From Opisthocomus hoazin (Eukaryota; Chordata; Aves; Opisthocomiformes; Opisthocomidae): a DNA stretch of 64,000 bases. This document shows, in pieces, positions 24,301-33,690 of the stretch. Position 1 is the first letter of the stretch; the number at the start of each line of letters is the position of its first letter. The translations under genes and the position numbers were made by a program. The DNA lies in assembly GCF_030867145.1 (NCBI RefSeq), contig NC_134434.1:2232001-2296000 (forward strand). The letters are read 5' to 3'. The notes under the pieces are model-generated. The model ran no database searches, had not been told where the DNA came from, and was given only the letters and a program-made list of their open reading frames with translations.

Positions 24301-27300
24301 CCCAAAGAGGTCCCACTCGCTGCCATCGTCCCTCAGCCGCTCTTATTCCTTTGCCTTTATCCTCTGAACCCTGGCTCCTTTCAGCAGAGGGCAATTTTTG
24401 TGTTTGAGGGAGGAAATCAGTTGGTAGCTCGATCTGGAGCGACGTGGAGGCAGAACCGCGCGGTGTTCCCAGCTGCTCTGCAGCGTGGGCTGGGTCAGGG
24501 TGCCCCGGCGAAGGGTTTGAGCAGCGGAGTGACTTGGCAGGAGGCAGAGCATTTCCAGCCCCCAGCTCCGGCTCTGCTGGCCGGCGGGGTGTTTGCTGTG
24601 CCATCATCCCTGCGAGGGTGGCCACGGCTCGCTGCGCTCCCCTGCCGCGGGGCAGCAGGGCTGTGTGGGCGTGCTTGGTGGGCTCCGGCGTCCCCGCAGG
24701 GTGGGCTTGCAGGGATGGACCTGCTGGCTGGCTGGCATTTTTAGGCAGGGGATAGATGCGGTCAGCGTCAGGTTAATTATTGGTGGGTGGCAAAGGGCTG
24801 CTGCCGGTGAGCATGGCGTCGGGGCAGCAGGTAAGGCTGTGCCTACGGAGAGCAGCGTCGGTCCTGGCTGCTGCCTGCCTGGGTCTGGAGGTGCTGGAGT
24901 GGCTGAGGAGCCCGGGCTGAGCCTGTTTGCTTAGGAGGAGGGGAAAAGGCACCATGTTTGCTTTGGTGTCTGTGGCAGGCAGAGCCCTGGGCACCAGCAG
25001 GGCGAGAGTCCGGGACACGGCAGGGTTTGCCCAAGCCACGCATCAGCCCTTCGGCCGGGCACGCCTGAGCCAGGGGCGAAGCGTGGGCGAAGGCGACTCC
25101 GCGTGTCCAGGAGCTGCGGCCGGGTCTCCAGGAGCCTCCTGGGCTGGGAGATGGGCAGGGGGCAGCCGGGAGACATCTCTGCTTGCTCCAGCACCTGCCT
25201 TCCCACCAGCTCTCCTCTTCTGCTCTGCTCCTCTCCAGTGGCTGGGGGCTGCTCCGCTGCCCTGGGGCACCGCTTGGCTTCACCCTCGGGGGTCCCATCC
25301 CACTCCCAGCACTCAAGGGGCTCCCCAGACCCAGCAGGACCAGCCCTGGGGAAGCAAACAGAGGGACACAAGGGACTGTGAGGGGCTCAGCACCACCCAG
25401 GGGTGCTGCCCGCTCCCCGTCCCGCTGACACCCCTCCCTGCGCCCATCTTGCAGGTGATGTTACTTGGAGACTCGGGCGTGGGGAAAACCTGCTTCCTGC
25501 TCCAGTTCAAAGACGGGGCCTTTCTCTCCGGGACGTTCATAGCCACCGTGGGCATAGATTTCCGGGTGAGACCACTACGGCTGCCGACCCCTCGCCTTCC
25601 CCAACCCACACCTCGGCCAAGACGGGATGCTGGGAAGGGGGGCCGGGGGGTTTCCAGCCTCTGCACCCCAAATAATCTCCCAACCAGCAGCAGGCACTCG
25701 CTGAAACCCTTCCACCTCTCCCTGGGAGAGCGGTAATGGACAGAAGAGCCCACTGGGAGCATTGCCTCTTGCCTTTAAATCAGCAAACAGCCTCGGGTTA
25801 GCCCGTCCCGGCCGGGTGCGTGAGCTGGGGGTGTGCGGTGGGCAGCCGGCACGCGCCACTGCCGGGGCTGGAGCCAACGGCTCGGTGGGGCAAACGCTGC
25901 TTGCTGTAATTTTGTGCCTTGAAAGGGCTGAAATTGGCTGTCAAGGATGCCTTATAAATGCCTACAAATATCTGAAGGGTGGGTGTCAGGAGGATGGGGC
26001 CAAGCTCTTTTCAGTGGTGCCCAGTGACAGGACAAGGGGCAATGGGCACAAACTGAGGCAGAGGAAGCTCCGTCTGAACCCGAGGAAGAACTTCTTCCCT
26101 CTGAGGGTGACGGAGCCCTGGCCCAGGCTGCCCAGGGAGGTTGTGGAGTCTCCTTCTCTGGAGATATTCCAGCCCCGCCTGGACAAGGTCCTGTGCAGCC
26201 TGCTGTGGGTGACCCTGCTTCGGCAGGGGGGTTGGACTGGGTGACCCACAGAGGTCCCTTCCAACCCCTACTATTCTGTGATTCTGTGATTCTGTTAAGG
26301 TTACCGGATCCCATGTAAACTCTCCCGCTGCTCTCTGTTCGCCAAATTTCAGCCGCGGGCTCTCTCTGGGGACGCTGGGGCAGGCAGAGCTGTTTGCGGC
26401 ACAGGGCAGAGCGGTGTCTCGGCGGGCTGGAAGTCACGGGGTGTCCCCGGTCTGGGCTCTGCCCGTGGCTGCCCACACGTGTCGAGTGCGGTCGGCGCTT
26501 CCTCTGCCTTCGCAGCTGCAGCTGCGCTGGTTTTCTGCTGCCTGCGCTGCCCGGGCTGCTCTCGGCTGGCAGGGGGAAATTTGGGGGTTGGTGAATGGGG
26601 GACGGGGGGAGAGGGCTGGGGGTTCACTTTGGAGGGGTCTCGTAGCCTGTTCTTCCAGTAAAGTCACAAAAGAAGGAAAATCTGCTGCATCCCAGTGCTG
26701 GGCTCAGTGCTGGTGGCCCTGGGGGTGTTGCCAGCTCGTAGGTACCTGCTCTGCCTCGTGCAAGCGTCCCCTCCAGCAGCTCACGGCTTGCTGCTGGTAC
26801 CTAATTTCCAGTGTCTCCCAAGGCACATTTTTTGTTTTATTCCATTTTCTCAACTTTTATCATCTCCACATGGGCTGAATTTCCACTTCAAACAATTCCA
26901 GGCAACCAAATTATTTATAGGGGTCTTCTCTTTCCAGAATCATCCCTCCAAGTACAATTCTTGAAGAGTCTTAAAATAGCCCTTCAGTAACTCCTGTTTT
27001 TCTTTTCTCAAGCCTCTGGAGAGAAGTCCCTGCGCTTCCGAGCTGGGTACAGCGATTGCTTAAGCCCTCTCTGATAACTGCCTTCCCTCTTCCCTCCCCT
27101 GGTCCCAGCCCAGCTGCCCGGCTGCAAACCACCCTCACCCACGAGGTTTCCTCCCCCCGTGCTGGATAAAGCTACGTGCTGCCTGCAAGCCCCTGCTCAG
27201 TGTTTGCAACCGCCTTTAAGGGCCGAGCAAGGCTCCTACCAGCAAGGAAACCCGAGCAGGACACCCAGCATCGCCCACTGAGCGTCCCCAGGCAGCTCGT

Positions 27301-30254
27301 AGCATCTGGAGGCCTTCAATTTCTGAATTTAGCCCGAGTTTTTAGTGGAGCGGTGGTTCCTTTGGCACGTGGAGCAGAGGAATCCTGGCAGAAAGGTCAG
27401 GGCTTTATGCTGGGCAAACATTATAAGAGCAGGCCAAGATGTTGTTAATAAATGCACATTTGCATTATGTTCATGCAAGACCTCCCACACTCCCCAGCTC
27501 TGCCAGACTTCCCCTGGCCACAGAGTGGGTTGGCCTGCATCGTTAGCCGGCTCGTTAGAGGGGTCGGGAGCCACAGGACAGGGGCGCTGGCTGGCGATGA
27601 GCAAGGCTGTGCAGATGTGAAGAAGGCTGGGGTCTTGCTGGTCTGTCTCCATCAGGGCCTGATTCTGCCCTTTTCCACCCCAGTACGAGGGGATGCTGCT
27701 CCGGGGCATCGCTGTAGCCACCACCCGGCATCGCAGCCCCCCAGCAGGACCAGGGTTTGTAGCAATGAGGCTTCGACGTCCAGCCCACGGGCAGCCTGGC
27801 TTCATCTCCCCGGCCGGGGGAGAGCAGCCGAGGGGCTGGGGCACGGCCGGCTCCATCGCCGGGGCTGGCCGGCACCCGTGCCAAGGTGCCTTTTGGCTGA
27901 GAAATCTCCTCTCTTTCTCCTCTGCAGAACAAAGTGGTGGCTGTGGACGGTGTGAAGGTGAAGTTGCAGGTGAGCTTTGGGAGGGGGTGAGCAATTCCCA
28001 GCCAGATTGCTGGAGAACCCCCTCGGGGCTGAGCGCGGTGGTCCGGCAGGGCCGGGAGCCGCAGGGACATCCCCAAATGGGGGGTTTCCCCTCCCTGCTC
28101 TCACCGGGGCGGCTTCTCGGCAGATCTGGGACACGGCAGGACAGGAGCGTTTCCGCAGCGTCACCCACGCCTACTACAGGGATGCCCAAGGTGGGTTGGG
28201 GGTCCGGCGGGGACGGGGGAGACCATCCGGAGGGCATCCCTGCAGCGGGGCAACGCCTCTGCCTCTTCCCTTCCAGCCCTGCTCCTGCTCTACGATATCA
28301 CCAGCAAGATGTCCTTCGACAACATCCGAGTGAGTGCCCTCCGTGGGCTGGGGACGTGTTTCTCCCCAGGGGTCGGGGGGTGGGTGCCCCACATGGCTTG
28401 CTGGGTGTTTGGGCAGTTTGAAGCCTGTGTTTCATGCGAGCGCCAGCTGTTTTGGCCAGACCCAGCCGGCTGGGAGCTGATCCCTGGGGCGCCTGGCTGG
28501 GTGCTGCGTGGCTGGGTGAGTCTTGTTTAGGGACACAGTAAATTGGCTGGAGGGAGAAAATGTGCTTTGGGATGGACGTGAACTACGTGTAGGCTTGGGG
28601 CACAGCCAGGAGACGGGGCGTTTTCAGAGCTGTGATGCTGGAATGGTTCCCGTGCCAAAAAAAAAACCTCATTTTTGCCATCCTGGTTGGGGGGTGTGAG
28701 GGCTGAGAGGGGAGGGCTGGGGGTACGGCTCACCCCGACACAGCCCTGCTGCCCCGCAGGCCTGGCTGACGGAGATCCACGAGTACGCCCAGAAGGACGT
28801 GGTCATCATGCTGCTGGGCAATAAGGTGGGTGCAGGGTCCTCCTTCACCTCGCGGTGTGCCGTGCCGTGCCGTGCCGTGCCAGCCCTGCCCTTGCTGTCC
28901 CCGTGGCTGTCTGGAGGGATGGGGCTCGGTGGGCACCTGCCTGCCAACTGGGTGCACCCTGCCCGCACCCACGCCGGGCTCTGCTGCTTTCTGGGCTCAG
29001 ACAGGCCCAGAGGTGACCGCAGAGGTTTGGGGGGGTCGGGAGGGAATGGTGTTCCTGGGAGCCAGTGAGGGGTAGCACGAGGCTGAGGCTCCTGGTACAG
29101 GATGCTGCTGGGTACGGGATGCTGCTGGGTACAGCATGCAGCTGCGTACGGGATGCCCACCCAGGATGTGGGTGCACCCCCAGATCCCAGGTAGCCCCAT
29201 GTCCCAGTGCCCAGCTGGGTCCCAGGTTCTCTCCTGGGGTCCCAGATGCTCCCAGGTGCTCGATGCCCAGCTGGGTACCGGATTTCCCCTGGGACTGGAT
29301 GCCGCCTGGATCCTGGGTGATGCTGGGTACTCAGTGCACAGCAGGGTGCCAGAAGCCACCCAGGGTTCTGGATGCCCCCAGCTACTGGATGCTGCTGCAG
29401 CTCCCCAGTGTCCCCAGGTCCTGGATGCCCCCCTCACATCCTCGATGCCACCAGGTCCCAGATGCTCAACAGGTCTCGGATTCTCCTCTGGGTGCTGGAT
29501 GTTCCCAGGTCCCTGACACCCCCAGCTCCTGGCAGCCCCCTGCGCACCCCACACTGCCTGCCTGCCAGATGTCCCCAGCGTGCCAGCTGGCCCTGGTACA
29601 CAGTGACGCTTTGCTTTATTCGGCAGGCCGACGTGAGCAGCGAGAGGGCTGTGAGGACGGAGGACGGAGCATCGCTGGCCAGGGTGAGCCATGCTGGGGT
29701 CTAAAGCAGCTGCAGCCACCCCCCCCCGACAATTGTACGTCACTCAGGGTCCCCATGCAGCCATGCCATCCCCTCTGATGGGTGCTGAGATCCGCCTGGC
29801 TCTAGCACAGGCCGTGTGGCAGGTGCTTGCACATGAAACCTGGGGCAAGGCAGGGAGGGGATGGCACCTTGTCCCCAAGCCTTGGCCAGGCATTAATTTG
29901 GAGGGACAGGAGGGTGTTTTGGGGCTGGCTGCTGACAGGGCCGTGCTGGTCTTGCAGGAGTATGGGGTGCCTTTCATGGAGACGAGCGCCAAGACGGGCA
30001 TGAACGTGGAGCTGGCCTTCCTGGCCATTGCCAAGTGAGTACCTGGGGACCAGGGGACTGGTCAAGGGAGGTGTCCCCTGCAGCCCCACCGCCTCCCACA
30101 CCAGCACTGGAGCAGGTGGGGGGGCATAACACGGCCCCACCACCTCAGGGAGCTGAAGCAGCGCGCGGTGCGACTGCCGGACGAGCCCCGCTTCCAGATC
30201 CAGGACTACATCGAGTCACAGAAGAAGAAATCCAGCTGCTGTGCCTTCGCCTGA
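14876..30254 (+). CDS. RAB37: RAB37 small GTPase, form A (distal promoter)
   Basis: RAB37 is a Rab-family GTPase of secretory granules and vesicles. Form A uses exon 1A 14876-14935 (20 residues, ending ALLHK) and exon 2A 20834-20944 (P-loop GDSGVGKT; switch I ending ATVGIGFT). It then uses the shared exons 27928-27969, 28124-28190, 28277-28329, 28760-28825, 29627-29683, 29958-30034 and 30149-30254. These total 639 bases, or 212 residues, and every junction keeps phase. Shared exons carry WDTAGQE (G3), GNK joined to AD across an exon border (G4) and ETSAKT (G5). The tail KSSCCAFA holds the paired cysteines that receive geranylgeranyl groups. The start has a good Kozak context (ccATGg). Exon 2A is nearly identical to the second exon I recall for a human RAB37 isoform, so this form is old. 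The form A first intron (14936-20833) holds no other exon I can identify. Confidence 0.95.
14947..14967 (+). repeat. uninterrupted G tract, 21 bases
   Basis: The tract starts 12 bases after the exon 1A donor of RAB37 on the coding strand. Such a tract can fold as a G-quadruplex and is also prone to length error in assemblies. Confidence 0.95.
19192..19232. repeat. 21-bp duplication in the RAB37 form A first intron
   Basis: Two adjacent copies of about 21 bp sharing 'aggtcttgatcttccag' are present. It is a simple local duplication with no other sign of function. Confidence 0.75.
21719..22030. repeat. minisatellite of 27-bp and 18-bp units
   Basis: The core is gcgcggaggggatgctca, followed in some units by gcagtggca. 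Arrays of 27-bp and shortened 18-bp units alternate, suggesting a 9-bp sub-unit. A few units carry gtgtgcaggtgatg variants. It lies in an intron of RAB37. The repeated '[14 protein letters not shown]'-type open frame across it is a repeat artefact. Confidence 0.92.
22700..23395 (+). promoter_or_regulatory. RAB37: CpG-rich promoter and 5' UTR of RAB37 form B
   Basis: GC and CpG density rise toward the start codon at 23396. A purine-rich GAG/GAA run at about 23,327-23,358 lies just 5' of it and would be in the 5' UTR if transcription starts upstream. No TATA box is seen. Confidence 0.5.
23396..30254 (+). CDS. RAB37: RAB37 small GTPase, form B (proximal promoter)
   Basis: Form B replaces the first two exons by 1B 23396-23491 (32 residues ending DYELAGK) and 2B 25455-25565 ([18 protein letters not shown] and switch I ending ATVGIDFR). 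It then reads the same seven exons from 27928 to 30254. The total is 675 bases, or 224 residues, close to the 223 I recall for canonical human RAB37. 2A and 2B have the same length (111 bp), the same phase and the same position in the fold, so they behave as alternative cassettes picked by promoter. The nucleotide-binding P-loop is kept in both, while flanking helix and switch I residues differ, which may alter effector choice. Exon 1B has an internal repeat (GDPPAG then GDPPAL) from a short GC-rich duplication. The intron 25566-27927 holds a CR1 copy. Confidence 0.95.
25948..26295 (+). mobile_element. CR1 LINE fragment, 3' end (copy 2)
   Basis: A 5'-truncated CR1 starts near 'cttataaatgcctac' and ends with two to three ATTCTGTG tail units at about 26,275-26,295. 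It belongs to the same subfamily as copies 1 and 3 by shared diagnostic stretches such as 'aggatggggccaagctc'. It lies inside a RAB37 intron in the sense orientation. Confidence 0.92.
28852..28880. repeat. short GCCGT microsatellite
   Basis: Four to five copies of the 5-bp unit gccgt lie just inside a RAB37 intron, about 30 bp past the donor after exon 6. Confidence 0.8.
29085..29540. repeat. degenerate minisatellite in a RAB37 intron
   Basis: Diverged units of roughly 18-20 bp containing 'ctggatgccccc' or 'gatgctgctgggta' repeat irregularly through the intron between exons 28760-28825 and 29627-29683. The units vary enough that copy number cannot be given by eye. Confidence 0.7.
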
Positions 30255-33200
30255 GAGCGGCCGGCAGGAGCCAGCAGCCCCGGGGACGTGGGCAGGCGGG
30301 AGGCAGAGCCGGGGCCCGATCCTGCCCTCGAGCGCTCGAGGGAGCCAGGCTCTGACAAGCCAAGCGTGGATGGGACAATACGGTGGAGCAGACGGTGCAC
30401 GAGGAGACATCTCCCCAGCGCCAGGATCCATGGGCCGGATCCTGCTGCCCTGCAGGGCACTGCCTGGAGCTCACCGTGTGCCACTGGAGGAATAACCGTG
30501 GTGTGATGACTGCCAGCCTGGCCGGCGAGCCACGGTGATGCCTCCATCACCCCAGCAGGATGCAGGACACGGCCCCGCACCCAGCTGAGGGCCCCTTGGA
30601 GCAGCTGGAGGGGCCACGTGTGTGCCACGGCCAAACCCCCCTGCAGCCCCCAGCCCTCTCCTCCCCTGCAGCCATCCCGCTCTCGGTGCTGCTCTCATCC
30701 AGCTGGAAGGGCCTGATCCAGCACCCTACATCCCTGGGGCTGCTGGGCTATGGCTTCCCTCCAGGGAGCCTCAGCTCTGCCCCCCGAGCTGCCCCGTGCC
30801 CGGGTGCAGCCGGTGCCCACGCTCAGCCGTGGCTCCTTGCTGCTGCCAGCTTTTATGCTCCTGCCGCCACGAGGGCAGTGACATCCCCATCGCGTCCCGG
30901 TTCTGCCAGAGGGAAGGGCCGGGACGGGGAAGCGTCCGGCCAAGCCTGCTCCCTGCCCCTGCAGCTGGGGTGAGGGATAGATCCCCCCTGGGAGCACCCA
31001 GGCAATGCTTGGGGCACTTCTAGGGCACACAGCAATTTGGAAAAACCTTGATTTCCCCCTCTTGTAGCCACAGGAATTAGAGATTTTTTTTTTTTAAATG
31101 ACAAAAGCCTTTTTCTTTTCGGTTCCTCCAGACAAAACTGTCTCCGGCCTCACGCAGGCTGGAGCTGGTGGGGTGGAGGTGCCCGCGGTGGCCTGGGGCT
31201 GCTGTGCCCGCCGGGTGCCGGGGCGAGCTGGGCTTCTGTCCCATCGCTGCACGTGTAACGCAACTGTTCCCTCCTGCCGCTGGCAAACAGCAGCTGAAAC
31301 CCACTCTCTGGCGAGCAGATGCTTGAGACGCTTCAGCCAGCGAACGCTGCTACGCTGGGCACCGGCGGGGAGCGGGGTGCGAGGCTCGGGTCCCACGCTG
31401 CTGCGTGTCGGGGTGCTCAGCCTGGCCCTGCCGAGCCCTGCAGCACGCTGCCGGCTCCCCCGAGCGCTGCCTGGGGCGGTGGGACCGGGAATATTTGGCT
31501 GTGCAGCTGAAGGGCAGGTGCAGAGGGCACGGCACCGGCACTCGTCCGTCCCCACCGGCACCTTTGCTGGCCCCGCGCCCGAGCTGCCCGTCCCTCACCG
31601 ACCCCGGGGCCTCCTTCGCCTCCGCTTTGCTCCCGGGTCTCTCTTTGCAAGTTTACAGATTAAAGCTGGGTATTTTCGAGGCTTTGCATCTGCCTGGGTT
31701 TTTTTATTGCGTGAGAAATCCCTGCCCCGGGTCTGCAACGTGGGAGGCTGCTGCACCCGGGCAGGGGCGGGGGGGTCCCTGGGAGCAGCCGTGGGGAGGG
31801 GGAAGCACCCACGGCCCCTTCCTCCCCACCGGGGCTTTCGTTGCACATTTCAGACAGTCCAAAGGTGAGAGGGGAAGAGTAAACAGGGCCTGTTAAATTA
31901 AAACCAACCTCCTCCCCTGCTGTTCTCATGGTGCGGAGTTCAGCATTCCCCAAATAACTCCGTCTTCCCACCAATGGCATTGCTGCTGCCGCTTGGCTGA
32001 TGTCTGCAAAAAATGCTGGATGGCTTCAACACAAACAGACGTCGGCTCTTCTCTGCTCCCCCCCCACCTCCAGCCTGAGCTCCCCGAACGTCACGCCGAG
32101 CCACAAAGGGCCCTGGCAGAGGAGGCAGCTGGGGTGCAAGGGTGCTGCCCGCACCCTGCCGTCCCGCCGGCGCTGCCGGACCCAAAACCAGCTCCGGCTG
32201 CTTCCTCTGCCGCTGCCTTGCTTCCTTATCGCGGCTCCGTGCTCCAACCAGCCCTCCTGGAGCTGGGTTCTGTTTCCTGACTTGGGGCAGCGTTCCTAAA
32301 AAGTGTCCTCCCCGTTTCCCCCCGCCGAGCACGCTCGGCCGCGCTGCTGACAAAGCCCTGCCGAGGGGAGGGCTGTGCCGCGCTGGTGCCGCAGGCGATG
32401 GACCCCCCCCATACTGGGGCCGTACCATGGCACGCTTGCCCCGGTTTTCCCATCTTGCCCCGGTTTTCCCATCCGTAGGCACCCGCCGCCGTGGGATTCC
32501 TCTCTGCCGCCTTTCTCAGGACCGAGCGGCCACGGGCCAACGCTCAGCCGAGTGGAGGAAACAAATGAGCCCACGCTCCGCTCCCGGCTCGGCTCCACGG
32601 AGCCGGAGTGCGGCCACCCCCCAGCTCACGGGGGGGTTTCTCGGCTGCTGGGGTCCCGCTCAGGGGGAGGGTTCGGCGCAGAGCTGCCCGGGAGGGCCCT
32701 GTCCTGCGGCGTGCGGCTGCCGTCACCTCCTTGCTCGCCTGCTGCAGCGTGGTTAAACGTGGTGCCAGCTGCCCTGGGGACCTTTGGCCAGCCTGAACTT
32801 GGCCAGGCCCCGAAGCCCAGCGGTAAGAGACAATGACGGGACGTCCATGCCACCCTCCCCGGGACGACCCTGACAGCCGGGGGCCAGCTCTGCCCGGCCC
32901 CAGCAGCCCCGCCATGGCCACCTCGCCCTGCCCTGGCCAACCCGGCGCTCCAGGACCTCGCCCTCTTGTAACCCCCGTCCGCCACTTTGGCTTCCCCAGA
33001 CGGTGAACGGGGCCGGGGCAGAGCAAACCCCCTCGGGGGTCTCCCCTTCTTGGGCCCCCCAGCTCCAGCGTTCCGAGCAGGGGCTGGGGGCTGCTCCCCC
33101 CGCCGCCGCGCAGCGGGTCACCGGCGAGCGCAGCCTCCCGCTGCTGCTTTCCCACGCGGTTTCGGTTTGCGTTTCTGTTTCGCTTTTGACGCTCCGAGCG

Positions 33201-33440
33201 TCCCTCCAGCCCCGGGGGACCGGGAAGGAAGGGCCCCGAAACGCCGAGGTGTGCCCGCGGGGAGAGCCCCGCCGGTCCCCAGCCACCCTCGGGGCGGCCT
33301 GCGGTGACCCCGGGGGGGGGTGGGGGGCAGAGCCGGCCCGCGGCGGGGGCGCGGCGGGGACAGGCGGAGGTGGCCGCGGGGGAAGGCAGTGATGCGGCCC
33401 CACGCGGCGCGCGGGACCCCGGCGCCACCGCGCCCGCCAG
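30255..33440 (+). other. RAB37 3' UTR and RAB37-NHERF1 spacer
   Basis: No AATAAA was found after the RAB37 stop codon. The nearest candidate hexamers are ATTAAA at about 31,661 and 31,898. The rest is GC-rich spacer rising into the NHERF1 CpG island. No additional gene is recognised. Confidence 0.45.
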
Positions 33441-33461
33441 GCCCCGACAGCGCGACGCAAC

Positions 33462-33577
33462 ATTTGCATAACCCCACCCCCTCCAGATTTGCATAACAGA
33501 GCCCGTAAAATTTGCATGGCCTCGCCCCTTGGATCGCCTTGTGTGGCGGGTGTCGCCCCGCCCCGCTCCCCGATTGG
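33462..33577 (+). promoter_or_regulatory. SLC9A3R1: NHERF1 promoter with three octamer sites and a CCAAT box
   Basis: Three perfect ATTTGCAT octamers (POU/Oct sites) lie at 33462-33469, 33487-33494 and 33510-33517, all in the same direction and 25 and 23 bases apart. An inverted CCAAT box (ATTGG) is at 33573-33577. GC boxes (ccccgcccc) follow, and the start codon is at 33691. The stretch is inside a CpG island. Factor binding is inferred from motif identity only. Confidence 0.65.
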
Positions 33578-33690
33578 CGGGCGGCGGGCAGGCGGCCCCG
33601 CCCCTGGGTTTAAGAGCGGCGGGCGGCGGGGCCGCGCGTGCGGAGGCGCTCGGCGCGGTGGCGGGGACGGGCGGCGGAGCCGCGGCCGCC

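Noticed and set aside
23190-24326. 378-codon open frame on the minus strand over the RAB37 B promoter
   Set aside because: It is antisense to exon 1B and its island with the same composition bias and no signature.
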